Shown here: one piece after another, positions 51,606-61,688 of the stretch | Position numbering within the stretch: the stretch's first letter is position 1 | Layout of the letters: the number at the start of each line of letters is the position of its first letter | Source: Stenotrophomonas sp. ESTM1D_MKCIP4_1 | Lineage (GTDB): Bacteria > Pseudomonadota > Gammaproteobacteria > Xanthomonadales > Xanthomonadaceae | NCBI RefSeq assembly: GCF_003086895.1 | Contig: NZ_CP026004.1 | Location: 1,710,731 to 1,774,730, forward strand | DNA length: 64,000 nucleotides | Direction of reading: 5' to 3' | Notes under the pieces: model-generated | What the model was told of the DNA's origin: nothing | Seen by the model: the letters and a program-made list of their open reading frames with translations, nothing else | Databases searched by the model: none | Program-made: the position numbers and the translations under genes

Positions 51606-54446
51606 TTGTCCACGCAAGCCGACCGTGTGTCATCGCTGTCACCTCACGAGGCCGTGCTGAGCACGGCGCTGGTGCGCGCGCTGCATGCGCTGCTGCCGGA
51701 AACCGCGGTTGTCCGGGTGGGCTGGAACGATCCGCAGCTGGGCCGTGGCCAGGACGGCTGGCCGCACAGCGATGGCGCGGTTGAGCTTGACTGGGAGCAG
51801 ACGGTCTGGGAGCACGCCACCTGGGAGCATGACGGTGCACAGCTGTCGCTGCGGGTGCGCGGCGGGTCGCCGTCGGAGGCCTGGTGGGGCGTATCGCGCC
51901 AGGCCATGGAACTGGCCCTGCAGCGCGGCCGCCAGGCCGGGCAGATCCGTGCCCTGGAGCAGGCTGAACGTCTTCAGCAGGCGTTGTTCCAGATTGCCGA
52001 TCTGGCCGGTGCCGACCTCGAGATGGGCGAGATGCTGCGCCACGTGCACGGTGTGCTCGGCTCGCTGATGTACGCAGAAAACTGCTACATCGTCGAGTAC
52101 GACGATGTGCGCGACCAGATGCGTTTCCTGTATTTCGCAGACCAGGTGGACGAGTTCGTGGCCGACCCCTCGGTCAGCTACGACGCGGGGCAGATGCCGC
52201 GCAGCCTGACGGTGGCGCTGCTGCGCCATGGCAAGCCGCTCAGTGGGCCGTCGCGCGAACTGCTGTCCGATGCGGAGGAAGAGCACGATCCCGAGCGCGG
52301 CCCGGAAAGCCTGGACTGGCTGGGCGTGCCGATGCTGCGCGACGGGCGCGTGTGCGGGGCCATCGTGGTGCAGAGTTACGAGCAGGCCGCGCTGTATGGC
52401 GAGGCCGAGCGCGCGCTGCTGGGCTTTGTGGCCCAGCATGTGCAGACCGCGATGGACCGGCGCCAGGCACAGGTGCGGCTGGAGCGGCAGGTGGAGCGCC
52501 GTACGCTGGAACTGCAGCGCGCCAACCGCAGCCTGCAGGATGAAGTGGCCGAGCGCCGCCGCGGCGAACAGCTGCAGACGGCCCTCTACAACATCGCCGA
52601 GATGGCGATGTCGGCTGACAGTCTTGCCCAGTTCTATGGCCAGGTGCACGGGGTGGTGGGCCGGTTGCTGGATGCGCGCAATTTCTACATCGCCCTGGTC
52701 AACGCGCGCGGCGACGGCCTGGATTTCGTCTACTCGGTGGATGAGCACAACAGCTCACGTGCACCGCGCGCCTTCAGCCGCGGCCTGACCGAATACGTTG
52801 TGCGTCACCGGCGCCCGTTGCTGGCGTCGCGCGCGCAGATCGACGCACTGCTGGCCACGGGCGAGGTGCGGGAATCCGGCGCGCGTTCGCATTGCTGGCT
52901 GGGCGTACCGCTGCTGCGCGACGACGAGGTGGTCGGCGCGATCGTGGTGCAGAGCTATACCGACCAGATCGCCTTCAGCGTGCACGACCAGCGCCTGCTG
53001 ACCTTCGTGGCACAGAACATCGGCACAGGCCTGGCCCGCCAGCGCGACCAGCAGCGGCTGCGTTCGGCCCACGCCGAGCTGGAGAAGCGCGTGGAAGAGC
53101 GCACCCGCGAACTGGCCGAGGTCAACGACAAGCTGCTGGGCCAGATTGCCGAGCGCCTGCGCGCCGAACAGCGGCTCACCCACCAGGCCATGCACGATGC
53201 GCTGACCGGCCTGCCCAACCGCCTGCACCTGCTGGACCGCCTGCAGGATGCGCTGGCCCTGGCCCGCCGCGAAGGTGGCCCGGTGTTTGCGGTGCTGTTC
53301 CTCGACCTTGACCGCTTCAAACTGGTCAACGACAGCATCGGCCACGCCGCCGGCGACCGCATGCTGGTGGAAGTGGCCAAGCGCATCGTGTCGATGGCCG
53401 CCGATGGCGATGTGGTGGCGCGGCTGGGTGGCGATGAATTCGCTGTACTGCTGCAGTGCCCGCAAGGCCTGGCGCAGGCGCTGGATTTCGGCCAGCGCCT
53501 GTTGCTGGCCCTGCAGGAATCGATGTGGATCGCCGGGCGCGAACTGTTCCCTTCCGGCAGCCTGGGCATCGCCTTGTGGAATCCGCATTACCGCACCGGT
53601 GAAGAACTGCTGCGCGACGCCGACGCGGCCATGTACCGGGCCAAGGCCCAGGGTCATGACCGCTGCGCGATCTTCGATGAGGACATGCGCGAGCAGGCCA
53701 TGCGCAGCCTCGACCTGGAGGCCGATCTGCGGCGGGCGATCAACAACCGTGATTTCGTGCCGTTCTACCAGCCCATCGTGCGCCTGTCCGATGGCGAGGT
53801 GGTGGGCCACGAAGCGCTGCTGCGCTGGCAGCACGAGCGGCGTGGCCTGCTGCTGCCCGGTGCCTTCCTTGAACTGGGCGAAGAGAGCGGCCTGATCGAG
53901 CAGGTCGACTGGCTGATCTACGAGCAGGTCATCGCCGGCCTGGCTGACGGTGGGCGTGGCTACGTGTCGGTGAACGTGTCACCGCGGCACTTCCGTTCGG
54001 CCGATTTCAGTGCGCGCCTGTTCGGGCTGCTGGAGGCCAACGATGCCGATCCGCAGCGGCTGCGCCTGGAGATCACCGAGGTCGCGCTGCTGGACGATGG
54101 CCCGCACACGTTGCGCATCCTCAAGGGGCTGCGCGAGCGGGGCATCCAGGTGCAGCTGGATGATTTCGGTACCGGCTTCTCGGCGCTGTCCTACCTGCAC
54201 CGGTTCCCGATCAGCACGTTGAAGATCGACCAGAGCTTCATCGCCGGCCTGCACGGGCCCGAGGCGCAGAGCACGCGCGCGTTGGTGGAGGGGGTGCTGT
54301 CGCTGGCGCGCACCCTCGGCATTGAAACCATCGGCGAAGGCATCGAAACCGAGCCGCAGCGGCAGAGCCTGTTCGAGCTTGGCTGCGATTACGGCCAGGG
54401 CTACCTGCTCGGGCGGCCGGCGCCGTGGACACGCGCGGTGGCCTGA
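51606..54446 (+). CDS. GAF-GAF-GGDEF-EAL cyclic-di-GMP protein
   Basis: A 946-residue cytosolic protein. Layout: a short N-terminal region, GAF 1 (about 135-280), a coiled-coil linker (about 285-320), GAF 2 (about 325-475), a second coiled coil (about 480-520), GGDEF (about 530-685, active RLGGDEF near residue 607) and EAL (about 700-945). EAL residues look intact: HEALLRW, VSVNVSPRHF, LEITEVALL, LDDFGTGFS, LKIDQSFI and EGIETE. Both synthesis and hydrolysis of c-di-GMP are possible. No RxxD inhibition site precedes GGDEF. The start is TTG 51606, with no better one in frame; the next candidates are far downstream. Confidence 0.9.
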   Translation: MSTQADRVSSLSPHEAVLSTALVRALHALLPETAVVRVGWNDPQLGRGQDGWPHSDGAVELDWEQTVWEHATWEHDGAQLSLRVRGGSPSEAWWGVSRQAMELALQRGRQAGQIRALEQAERLQQALFQIADLAGADLEMGEMLRHVHGVLGSLMYAENCYIVEYDDVRDQMRFLYFADQVDEFVADPSVSYDAGQMPRSLTVALLRHGKPLSGPSRELLSDAEEEHDPERGPESLDWLGVPMLRDGRVCGAIVVQSYEQAALYGEAERALLGFVAQHVQTAMDRRQAQVRLERQVERRTLELQRANRSLQDEVAERRRGEQLQTALYNIAEMAMSADSLAQFYGQVHGVVGRLLDARNFYIALVNARGDGLDFVYSVDEHNSSRAPRAFSRGLTEYVVRHRRPLLASRAQIDALLATGEVRESGARSHCWLGVPLLRDDEVVGAIVVQSYTDQIAFSVHDQRLLTFVAQNIGTGLARQRDQQRLRSAHAELEKRVEERTRELAEVNDKLLGQIAERLRAEQRLTHQAMHDALTGLPNRLHLLDRLQDALALARREGGPVFAVLFLDLDRFKLVNDSIGHAAGDRMLVEVAKRIVSMAADGDVVARLGGDEFAVLLQCPQGLAQALDFGQRLLLALQESMWIAGRELFPSGSLGIALWNPHYRTGEELLRDADAAMYRAKAQGHDRCAIFDEDMREQAMRSLDLEADLRRAINNRDFVPFYQPIVRLSDGEVVGHEALLRWQHERRGLLLPGAFLELGEESGLIEQVDWLIYEQVIAGLADGGRGYVSVNVSPRHFRSADFSARLFGLLEANDADPQRLRLEITEVALLDDGPHTLRILKGLRERGIQVQLDDFGTGFSALSYLHRFPISTLKIDQSFIAGLHGPEAQSTRALVEGVLSLARTLGIETIGEGIETEPQRQSLFELGCDYGQGYLLGRPAPWTRAVA

Positions 54447-54480
54447 GCCACCGTGCGGATGCCGCTCGATCCGGGCCGCT

Positions 54481-55074
54481 TCAGCGCAGCGCGGCGCGGC
54501 GCTTCTCGTCGATCCACTTGGAGGCCTGGGCCGGCTCATAGGCCTGCATCCAGGCCAGCATTTCGTCGATGTCCGAGCCGTACCACAGGTCCTGGCGCTG
54601 TTCCGGATGCAGGAAGCGCTCTTCCACCATGCGGTCGATCATGCCGATCAGCGGGGCATAGAACCCGTCCACGTCCAGGAACGCGCAGGGCTTGTTGCCA
54701 ATGCCGAGCTGGCGCCAGGTGAGCATCTCGAAGATCTCTTCCATGGTGCCGAAGCCGCCGGGCAGGGCGACGAAACCATCGGACAGATCGAACATGCGCG
54801 ACTTGCGCTCATGCATCGAACCGACGATTTCCAGTTCGGTCAGGCCACGGTGGGCGACTTCCCAGTCGGCCAGCTGGCGCGGGATGACGCCGGTCACTTC
54901 ACCGCCGGCGGCGAGCACCGCATTGGCGACCGTGCCCATCAGGCCGACGTTGCCACCGCCGTACACCAGCCGCATGCCGTCACGGGCGATGCGGTCGCCC
55001 AGCGCCATGGCGCGTTCGGTGTAGGCCGGCTTGCTGCCAGCGTTGGAGCCACAGTAGACGCAGAGGGACTTCAT
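54481..55074 (-). CDS. LOG-family nucleoside 5'-monophosphate phosphoribohydrolase
   Basis: A 197-residue Rossmann-like protein. CVYCGSNAGS, LVYGGGNVGLMG, and the LOG signature PGGFGTMEEIFE with SMHERK upstream are all present. LOG proteins release the base from (cytokinin) nucleoside monophosphates, and many bacterial members act on AMP-like substrates in purine turnover. The length is family-standard. ATG 55074 has GGAAT upstream. The annotation lysine decarboxylase, often given to such genes, is a misnomer. Confidence 0.9.
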   Translation of the reverse strand: MKSLCVYCGSNAGSKPAYTERAMALGDRIARDGMRLVYGGGNVGLMGTVANAVLAAGGEVTGVIPRQLADWEVAHRGLTELEIVGSMHERKSRMFDLSDGFVALPGGFGTMEEIFEMLTWRQLGIGNKPCAFLDVDGFYAPLIGMIDRMVEERFLHPEQRQDLWYGSDIDEMLAWMQAYEPAQASKWIDEKRRAALR

Positions 55075-55103
55075 GGGGATTCCTGTCTCTTGGTGCGGAA
55101 ACG

Positions 55104-55139
55104 AAAACGCCCCGCGCCGCAGCCGGAACGGTGCGGGGC
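55104..55139 (-). terminator. Terminator of the aminotransferase gene
   Basis: On the minus strand GCCCCGC ... GCGGGGC closes a stem followed by GTTTT, between the aminotransferase end and the LOG gene start. Confidence 0.65.
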
Positions 55140-55174
55140 AGGGCAGGGTGTAGATGGATCATGGGGGGCCTATT

Positions 55175-55248
55175 GTAGAGCCGAGCCATGCTCGGCTGCT
55201 CTTCGTCCATGTCCCGGCAACGGCCCGGTCGAGCAAGCTCGACTCTAC
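55175..55248. repeat. Inverted SMAG pair
   Basis: A forward GTAG element with core AGCCGAGCCATGCTCGGCT (55175-55197) faces an inverse element with core GTCGAGCAAGCTCGAC ending CTAC (55228-55248). Confidence 0.75.
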
Positions 55249-55266
55249 CAAGGCGGGGGCGTTGCG

Positions 55267-56763
55267 TTATGCGGCTGCGGCCTGCTCGCGGCGCGGGCCT
55301 TCGCGCAGGGCACGACCGACCAGGCCGACCAGCAGGTCCAGCTCTTCACTGTCCATGCCGAAGTGCGGGGTGAAGCGCAGCGAGTTCTCACCGCCGTGGA
55401 TCACGTTGATGCCGTGGCGGCGCAGCCATTCCTCGGTGGAACCGGCGCCGTAGCACTTGAATTGCGGCGCCAGCTCGCAGGAGAACAGCAGGCCGGTGCC
55501 CTGCACCTTGGTGATCAGTCCGCCCAGCTCGCTCTTCAGCTGCTCCAGCTTGCGTACGGCTTCGGCGCCACGTTCGGCGATGTTGGCGCGCACTTCCGGG
55601 GTGAGCTGGGCCAGGGTGGCACAGGCCACGTCCAGCGCACGAGGGTTGCTGGTCATGGTGTTGCCATAGATGCCCTTCCGGTACAGCTGCGCGGCATGCT
55701 CGGTCACTGCCAGCACCGACAGCGGGTACTGCGCGGCGTTGAGGGCCTTGGAGTACGTTTCCATGTCCGGCGGGTCGAGGCCTTCAAACCCCGGGTAATC
55801 CACCACCGACAGCACGCCATGGGCGCGCAGGCCGGCCTGGATCGAATCCAGCAGCAGCAGGCTGCCGTGGGCGCGGGTCAGTTCGCGGGCGACGGCATAG
55901 AACGCCGGCGGCACCGAGCGGCCGGGGTCACCTTCGCCCATCACCGGCTCCAGGAACACCGCTTCGATGAACCACTGGTTGCGCGCGGCATCGTCGAACA
56001 CCCTGCGCAGGCCGGCCTCGTCGTACGGGGCGACGGTAATGACCGAATCCTCTCCGCGGTAGCTGGCCAGATGCTGCTGGTAGCTCTTGCGGCTGGAATC
56101 GGAATACAGCGCCGGGCGATCGGTGCGGCCGTGGAAGCTGCCCTTGACCACCACGCGCTTGATGGCGGCGCCGGCATGGCGTGCGCCCGGGTCGGTCTGC
56201 AGCTTGGCGTTGACGTCGGCGATGCGTGCGGCCAGGCCGACCGCCTCCGAGCCGGAATTCAGGCACATGAAACGGGCGAACGGGCAGCCGCCGCGGCGGT
56301 GGCCGATCTCCGCGCGCAGGGCGGTAATGAAGCGCTGCTGGGACAGGCTGGGGGTCATGATGTTGGCCATCACCTGCGGCCGCGCCATCGCTTCCAGCAC
56401 GGCATCGGGCGTGTGTCCGAAGCCGAGCATGCCGTAACCACCTGCGTCGTACAGCACCGCGCCCTTCAGTGTGACCACCCACGGGCCGCGCGCGGCCAGC
56501 GCCACGTACGGGGTTACCGCATCGTCGGCGTAGAAGTTGACGAAACCTTCCTGCATCGCATCGATCTGCGCCTGCTCGTCCTGCGCCAACAGCGGCCCCA
56601 GCTCCTGCTGCACGCGCGCGAATTCGTCGGCGGCGGCCTCCACGGCGGCGACCAGCTGCGGGTGCCGGGCGGACAGGGCGGTGAGGGTGCTGTCATCCAG
56701 GCCCGTGGTCAGGCGGCTGCCGGGCTGGGCGCGGAGGGGGGCGAGGCGTTCGATGAAGCTCAT
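55267..56763 (-). CDS. Class III-fold PLP-dependent aminotransferase
   Basis: A 498-residue fold-type I enzyme. MLGFGHTPDAVLEAM, FMCLNSGSEAVGLAARI, VVVKGSFHGRTDRPALYSD and the region LLLDSIQAGLRAHG lead to ETYSKALNAAQYPLSVLAV with the likely PLP lysine near residue 338, then GNTMTSNPRALDVA and GGENSLRFTPHFG. The usual DEVQxGxGRxG reads DSIQAGLRAHG, so it is a divergent branch with unclear substrate. A GGAGAT site lies 7 bp before ATG 56763. It stands alone. Confidence 0.85.
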   Translation of the reverse strand: MSFIERLAPLRAQPGSRLTTGLDDSTLTALSARHPQLVAAVEAAADEFARVQQELGPLLAQDEQAQIDAMQEGFVNFYADDAVTPYVALAARGPWVVTLKGAVLYDAGGYGMLGFGHTPDAVLEAMARPQVMANIMTPSLSQQRFITALRAEIGHRRGGCPFARFMCLNSGSEAVGLAARIADVNAKLQTDPGARHAGAAIKRVVVKGSFHGRTDRPALYSDSSRKSYQQHLASYRGEDSVITVAPYDEAGLRRVFDDAARNQWFIEAVFLEPVMGEGDPGRSVPPAFYAVARELTRAHGSLLLLDSIQAGLRAHGVLSVVDYPGFEGLDPPDMETYSKALNAAQYPLSVLAVTEHAAQLYRKGIYGNTMTSNPRALDVACATLAQLTPEVRANIAERGAEAVRKLEQLKSELGGLITKVQGTGLLFSCELAPQFKCYGAGSTEEWLRRHGINVIHGGENSLRFTPHFGMDSEELDLLVGLVGRALREGPRREQAAAA

Positions 56764-56973
56764 TGCAGATCTCCTGAAACGATGGGTCGCACGGGCCTTC
56801 AAAAGCAAAACGCGCGTCATCACGCGCGCTTGGGGCGGACTCGTGCTGCGGACTTCCTTCCCGATGCTAGCACTTGTTTTTTTGCGCGATAACCCCGCAG
56901 AAACCTGCTGCATAGCAGCATAATGCCCGACGTTAGCCACGAAGCGCGCCGGCTCGCAGGCGCTGGACGTACA

Positions 56974-58041
56974 ATGCGCGCCAATGTCGACCTGTTGCCG
57001 ATCACTGCCTTGAAGAAGTCCGATTTCCACTACGACCTGCCGGCCGAACTGATTGCCCAGGCCCCCCTGGCCAAGCGTTCGGCCAGCCGTCTGATGCTGG
57101 TGCCGCCGGCACCGGCCGCCTTCACCGACGTGCAGGTGCGCGACCTGCCATCGCTGCTGCAGCCGGGCGACTTGATGGTGTTCAACGACACCCGGGTGAT
57201 CCCGGCGCGCCTGTTCGGGCAGAAGGCCAGCGGCGGCCGCGTGGAAATCCTGATCGAGCGGCTGCTGGGCGGCCAGCAGGCGCGTGCCCAGGTGGGTGCC
57301 AGCAAGTCGCCCAAGGCCGGCAGCCGCATCGCCCTGGATGCCGGCGGCGAGGCTGAAGTGCTGGGCCGCGATGGCGAGTTCTATGTACTGCAGTTCCACG
57401 TGCCCGAATCGCTGGAGCAGTGGCTGCTGCACGCCGGCCGCCTGCCGCTGCCGCCGTACATCCAGCGCGAGCCGGGCCTGGACGATCGCGAGCGCTACCA
57501 GACCGTGTTCGCCCGTGAAGTGGGCGCGGTGGCCGCGCCGACGGCCGGCCTGCACTTCGACGAACCGCTGCTGGCGGCGCTGAAGGCCAAGGGCGTGGAG
57601 TTCGGCCACGTCACCCTGCACGTCGGTGCGGGCACCTTCCAGCCGGTGCGCGCCGATGACCTGAAGGACCACGTGATGCACCGCGAGTGGCTGAACGTGG
57701 GTGCCGAGCTGGTCCAGCAGGTACGGCGTACCCGTGAAGCCGGCGGCCGTGTGATCGGCGTGGGCACGACCGTGGTGCGCGCGCTGGAAAGCGCGATGCG
57801 CGATGGCGAGCTGCTGCCGTTTGCCGGCGAGACGCAGATCTTCATCACCCCCGGTTACCGCATCCGCAGCGTGGACGCGATGGTGACCAACTTCCACCTG
57901 CCGGAAAGCACGCTGCTGATGATGATTTCGGCCTTTGCCGGCAAGGATCGCGTGTTCCAGGCCTACCAGCACGCCATCGAGCAGCGCTACCGCTTCTTCA
58001 GCTACGGCGACGCGATGCTGCTGTTCCCGCAGGCGGTCTGA
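56974..58041 (+). CDS. queA: S-adenosylmethionine:tRNA ribosyltransferase-isomerase
   Basis: An enzyme of queuosine synthesis that transfers ribose from SAM to preQ1 in tRNA, making epoxyqueuosine. SDFHYDLPAELIAQAPL, SRLMLVPPAP, LMVFNDTRVIPARLFG, AAPTAGLHFDE, LHVGAGTFQPVR, HREWLNVG, VGTTVVRALES and FHLPESTLLM all match. ATG 56974 gives 355 residues with about 13 extra at the N-terminus; the TTG at 57010 (LKKSDFHYDL) is an alternative that fits the family length better. tgt follows by 103 bp. I saw no preQ1 riboswitch. Confidence 0.95.
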   Translation: MRANVDLLPITALKKSDFHYDLPAELIAQAPLAKRSASRLMLVPPAPAAFTDVQVRDLPSLLQPGDLMVFNDTRVIPARLFGQKASGGRVEILIERLLGGQQARAQVGASKSPKAGSRIALDAGGEAEVLGRDGEFYVLQFHVPESLEQWLLHAGRLPLPPYIQREPGLDDRERYQTVFAREVGAVAAPTAGLHFDEPLLAALKAKGVEFGHVTLHVGAGTFQPVRADDLKDHVMHREWLNVGAELVQQVRRTREAGGRVIGVGTTVVRALESAMRDGELLPFAGETQIFITPGYRIRSVDAMVTNFHLPESTLLMMISAFAGKDRVFQAYQHAIEQRYRFFSYGDAMLLFPQAV

Positions 58042-58144
58042 CCTCTGCCTGCGGGTGGTGGGTGCGCACCGTTGGTGCGCACGCCGGAGCAGGAAGGACG
58101 GTTTTGGGAGACAATAGGCGACTATTTGCCTGAACGACCGCTCC

Positions 58145-59275
58145 ATGTCCCGATTGCAGTTCCAGCTCCAGACCCGCGACGGCCGTGCCCGTCGTGGCCG
58201 CCTGACCTTCCCGCGTGGCACGGTGGAAACGCCGGCCTTCATGCCGGTGGGGACCTATGGCTCGGTCAAGGGCATCCTGCCGGACCAGGTGCGTGCGCTG
58301 GGCGCCGAGATCATCCTCGGCAACACCTTCCATCTGTACCTGCGGCCGGGCCTGGACATCATCGCCGACCATGGCGGCCTGCATGGCTTCTGCCAGTGGG
58401 ACGGCCCGATCCTCACCGATTCCGGCGGTTTCCAGGTCTTCTCGCTGGCCCATCGCCGCAAGATCACCGAGCAGGGTGTGACCTTCGCCTCGCCCACCGA
58501 TGGCGCCCGCGTCTTCCTGGGCCCGGAGGAGAGCATGAACATCCAGAAGGTGCTCGATTCGGACGTGGTGATGATCTTCGACGAGTGCACCCCGTACCCG
58601 GCCACTGAAGAGGTCGCCCGTCGTTCGATGGAGCTGAGCCTGCGCTGGGCGCAGCGCAGCCGCAACGCGCATGACGAGCTGGGCAATGACGCCGCGCTGT
58701 TCGGCATCGTCCAGGGCGGCGTTCACACCGACCTGCGCAGCCGTTCGGCCGAGGCCCTGCAGGCCATCGGCTTCGATGGCTATGCCATCGGCGGCCTGGC
58801 CGTGGGCGAGCCGGAGCACGAGCGCAACGCCATGCTCGACCACCTGGACCCGGAGCTGCCGGGCGACCGCCCCCGCTACCTGATGGGCGTGGGTCGGCCG
58901 GAGGACCTGGTCGAGGGTGTCGCCCGTGGCGTGGACATGTTCGATTGCGTGATGCCTACCCGCAATGCCCGCAACGGCCACTATTTCACCTCGTTCGGTA
59001 CCGTACGCATCCGTAACTCGCAGTATGCGCGCGATATGGACCCGATCGAGCCGGGCTGCGGCTGCGTGGCCTGCACCGGGGGCTACACCCGCTCCTACCT
59101 GCGCCACCTGGACCGCTGCAACGAGATGCTGGCGCCCATGCTGGGCACCCTGCACAACCTCTTCTATTACGAAAAACTGATGGCCGACATCCGCGCGGCC
59201 ATCGAGGCGGGAACCTTCCTGGCCTTCCGCGAGTCTTTCTACGCGGCACGCGGGGCGGTTGCGCCGCCCCTGTAA
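58145..59275 (+). CDS. tgt: tRNA-guanine transglycosylase
   Basis: A 376-residue TIM-barrel enzyme that exchanges guanine-34 for preQ1 in tRNAs with GUN anticodons. [30 protein letters not shown], catalytic [35 protein letters not shown], the nucleophile region [14 protein letters not shown], and the zinc site [18 protein letters not shown] are all intact. It works one step before QueA, encoded just upstream. Confidence 0.97.
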   Translation: MSRLQFQLQTRDGRARRGRLTFPRGTVETPAFMPVGTYGSVKGILPDQVRALGAEIILGNTFHLYLRPGLDIIADHGGLHGFCQWDGPILTDSGGFQVFSLAHRRKITEQGVTFASPTDGARVFLGPEESMNIQKVLDSDVVMIFDECTPYPATEEVARRSMELSLRWAQRSRNAHDELGNDAALFGIVQGGVHTDLRSRSAEALQAIGFDGYAIGGLAVGEPEHERNAMLDHLDPELPGDRPRYLMGVGRPEDLVEGVARGVDMFDCVMPTRNARNGHYFTSFGTVRIRNSQYARDMDPIEPGCGCVACTGGYTRSYLRHLDRCNEMLAPMLGTLHNLFYYEKLMADIRAAIEAGTFLAFRESFYAARGAVAPPL

Positions 59276-59409
59276 TTCCTGCAGCACCCCTGCCGAACGG
59301 CCCAAGGACGAACGTCCGGGGCCGTGGCATACTTCAAGGCTGACCCAGATCCGCGGTCGACACCCCCGCCCGTTACGAGCGGGAGCGCCGCCCAACCAAA
59401 GGACCAACG

Positions 59410-59754
59410 ATGAACCTGCTTGCCTTCCTGATTCCCGCCGCCCACGCCCAGGCCGCCGGCGGCCAACCGCAGGGCATGGGCCTGACCACGCTGCTGTTCC
59501 CGATCATCCTGATCGCCATCATGTACTTCCTGATGATCCGCCCGCAGATGAAGCGGCAGAAGGAACACAAGGCCATGCTGGAGAAGATCAAGCGTGGCGA
59601 CGAAATGCTGACCAACGGCGGCATCGCCGGCGTGGTCACCGACATCGGCGACAACTTCATCACCATCGAAGTGGCTGACAACGTGCGCATCCGCGTGCAG
59701 AAGGGCGCTGTCGGCAACGTGCTGCCGGCCGGTACCCTGAAGTCGGCCCAGTAA
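59410..59754 (+). CDS. yajC: Sec translocase accessory protein YajC
   Basis: A 114-residue inner-membrane protein. One transmembrane span (about residues 27-45, LLFPIILIAIMYFLMI) is followed by RPQMKRQKEHKAML and the small soluble domain ITIEVADNVRIRVQKGAVGNV. It precedes secD by 61 bp in the standard tgt-yajC-secD-secF order. Before the span the N-terminus has a short hydrophobic LLAFLIPAAHAQA stretch typical of the family. Confidence 0.95.
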   Translation: MNLLAFLIPAAHAQAAGGQPQGMGLTTLLFPIILIAIMYFLMIRPQMKRQKEHKAMLEKIKRGDEMLTNGGIAGVVTDIGDNFITIEVADNVRIRVQKGAVGNVLPAGTLKSAQ

Positions 59755-59815
59755 GCCACTCCCTTTCCGATGCACAACCGCGGCGCCGGGGATGGCGCCG
59801 CGCGGGACCCAAGCA

Positions 59816-61672
59816 ATGCTCGAATTTCCACGCTGGAAGTACGTCGTCATCCTGATCGTACTGGCGCTCAGTACCCTGTACGCGCTGCCCAACATCTACC
59901 AGAAGGACCCGGCCGTCCAGATCACCGCCAACCGAGGCGGAACGGTCGACGACGCGCTGCGTGACCGTGTGCTGGCTGACCTGAAGAAGGCCGGCATCAG
60001 CCCGATCGGCGCCGAGAAGGAAGGGGAGAGCCTGATCGTCCGCCTGCCGGACCTGAAGGCCCAGTCCGCGGCCAGCGATGCGCTGCGTGACACGGTCGGT
60101 GAGAACTACACGGTGGCCCTGAACCTGGCTTCGACCGTGCCGGACTGGCTGGCCAAGCTGGGCGGTCGCCCGATGGTGCTGGGCCTGGATCTGCAGGGCG
60201 GCGTGCACTTCGTGCTGCAGGTCGACCAGAAGGCCGCGCTGGACAAGCGCCTGGACGCCTATACCGAAGACGTGCGCAGCACCCTGCGTGACGCGCGCAT
60301 CGCGTACCAGTCGGTCGAACGTCGTGCCGACAACACCATCGTGGCCAACCTGAGCCCGTCGGCCGGTGAGGGTGCCGCCGCCACCGCCCGCGCGGCGCTG
60401 GTCAAGTCGCAGCCGACGCTGGGTTATGACGTCAATGGCAGCCGCATCACGGTGACCATTCCGGACACCGAGATTTCGGAGATCGCCAACGGCGCCATCG
60501 AGCAGAACATCAACACCCTGCGCAACCGCGTGAACCAGCTCGGCGTGGCCGAGCCGATCATCCAGCGCCAGGGTGCCGACCGCGTGGTCGTGCAGCTGCC
60601 GGGCGTGCAGGACACCGCCGAAGCCAAGCGCATGATCGGCGCCACCGCCACCCTGGAATACCGTGCGGTGGTGGAAGGCAATGCGCAGGACGCGATCGCC
60701 TCCGGCCGCATTCCGCCGGAAGCCAAGGTCTACCAGCAGCGTGATGGCCGCGGTCCGATCCTGCTGAACAAGCGTGTGATCGTCACCGGCGACCAGATGG
60801 TCGGCGCGCAGGCGGTGACCGATGCCAACAGCGGTTCCCCGGCGGTCAGCGTGACGCTTAACAATGTCGGCGGCCAGCGCATGTTCGACTTCACCAGCGC
60901 CAACGTGAACAAGCCGATGGCCGTGGTGTACACCGAGCGCGTGCCGACCGTGACCGTGGTCGACGGCCAGGAAGTGCGTGGCTTCAAGGTCAACGAGGAA
61001 GTGATCTCGGTGGCCAACATCAACAGTGCGTTCGGCAAGAACTTCCAGACCACCGGTCTGCAGAAGACCGAAGCCGAGGATCTGGCCAAGCTGCTGAAGT
61101 CGGGCTCGCTGGCCGCGCCGATGGACTTCGTGGAAGAGCGCGTGGTCGGCCCGAGCCTGGGTGCGGAGAACGTCAAGAACGGTATCACCGCCGTGGTCTA
61201 CGCGTTCCTGTTCACCCTGGTGTTCTTCAGTATCTACTACCGCATGTTCGGTGTGATCACCTCGATCGCCATGCTGTTCAACCTGCTGATCGTGGTGTCG
61301 GTGATGTCGCTGTTCGGTGCCACCATGACCCTGCCGGGCTTCGCCGGCCTGGCGTTGTCGGTCGGCCTGTCGGTGGACGCCAACGTGCTGATCAACGAGC
61401 GTATCCGCGAAGAGCTGCGTGCCGGCGTGCCGGGCAAGACCGCCATCGTGACCGGTTACGACCGCGCTTCGGGCACCATCCTCGACGCCAACCTGACCGG
61501 CCTGATCGTCGGCGTGGCACTGTTTGCCTTCGGCACGGGCCCGCTGAAGGGCTTCGCCCTGACCATGATCATCGGTATTTTCGCTTCCATGTTCACCGCG
61601 ATCACCGTGTCGCGCGCTCTGGCGACGCTGATCTACGGCCGTCGCAAGAAGCTCCAGAACGTGGCCATCTGA
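59816..61672 (+). CDS. secD: Protein translocase subunit SecD
   Basis: A 618-residue RND-superfamily membrane protein that uses proton motive force to aid protein release from SecYEG. The first membrane span (YVVILIVLALSTLYALPN) is followed by a large periplasmic P1 domain with LGLDLQGGVHFVLQVD, then TM2-6 with LALSVGLSVDANVLINERIREEL. ATG 59816 (MLEFPRWK) is the family-like start; ATG 59792 would add eight residues. secF begins 16 bp later. Confidence 0.96.
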   Translation: MLEFPRWKYVVILIVLALSTLYALPNIYQKDPAVQITANRGGTVDDALRDRVLADLKKAGISPIGAEKEGESLIVRLPDLKAQSAASDALRDTVGENYTVALNLASTVPDWLAKLGGRPMVLGLDLQGGVHFVLQVDQKAALDKRLDAYTEDVRSTLRDARIAYQSVERRADNTIVANLSPSAGEGAAATARAALVKSQPTLGYDVNGSRITVTIPDTEISEIANGAIEQNINTLRNRVNQLGVAEPIIQRQGADRVVVQLPGVQDTAEAKRMIGATATLEYRAVVEGNAQDAIASGRIPPEAKVYQQRDGRGPILLNKRVIVTGDQMVGAQAVTDANSGSPAVSVTLNNVGGQRMFDFTSANVNKPMAVVYTERVPTVTVVDGQEVRGFKVNEEVISVANINSAFGKNFQTTGLQKTEAEDLAKLLKSGSLAAPMDFVEERVVGPSLGAENVKNGITAVVYAFLFTLVFFSIYYRMFGVITSIAMLFNLLIVVSVMSLFGATMTLPGFAGLALSVGLSVDANVLINERIREELRAGVPGKTAIVTGYDRASGTILDANLTGLIVGVALFAFGTGPLKGFALTMIIGIFASMFTAITVSRALATLIYGRRKKLQNVAI

Positions 61673-61688
61673 CGGGACGACACGCACA

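Noticed and set aside
56880..56973. preQ1 riboswitch before queA
   Set aside because: No recognisable aptamer; only short AT-rich sequence and no suitable A-rich 3' tail or stem arrangement.
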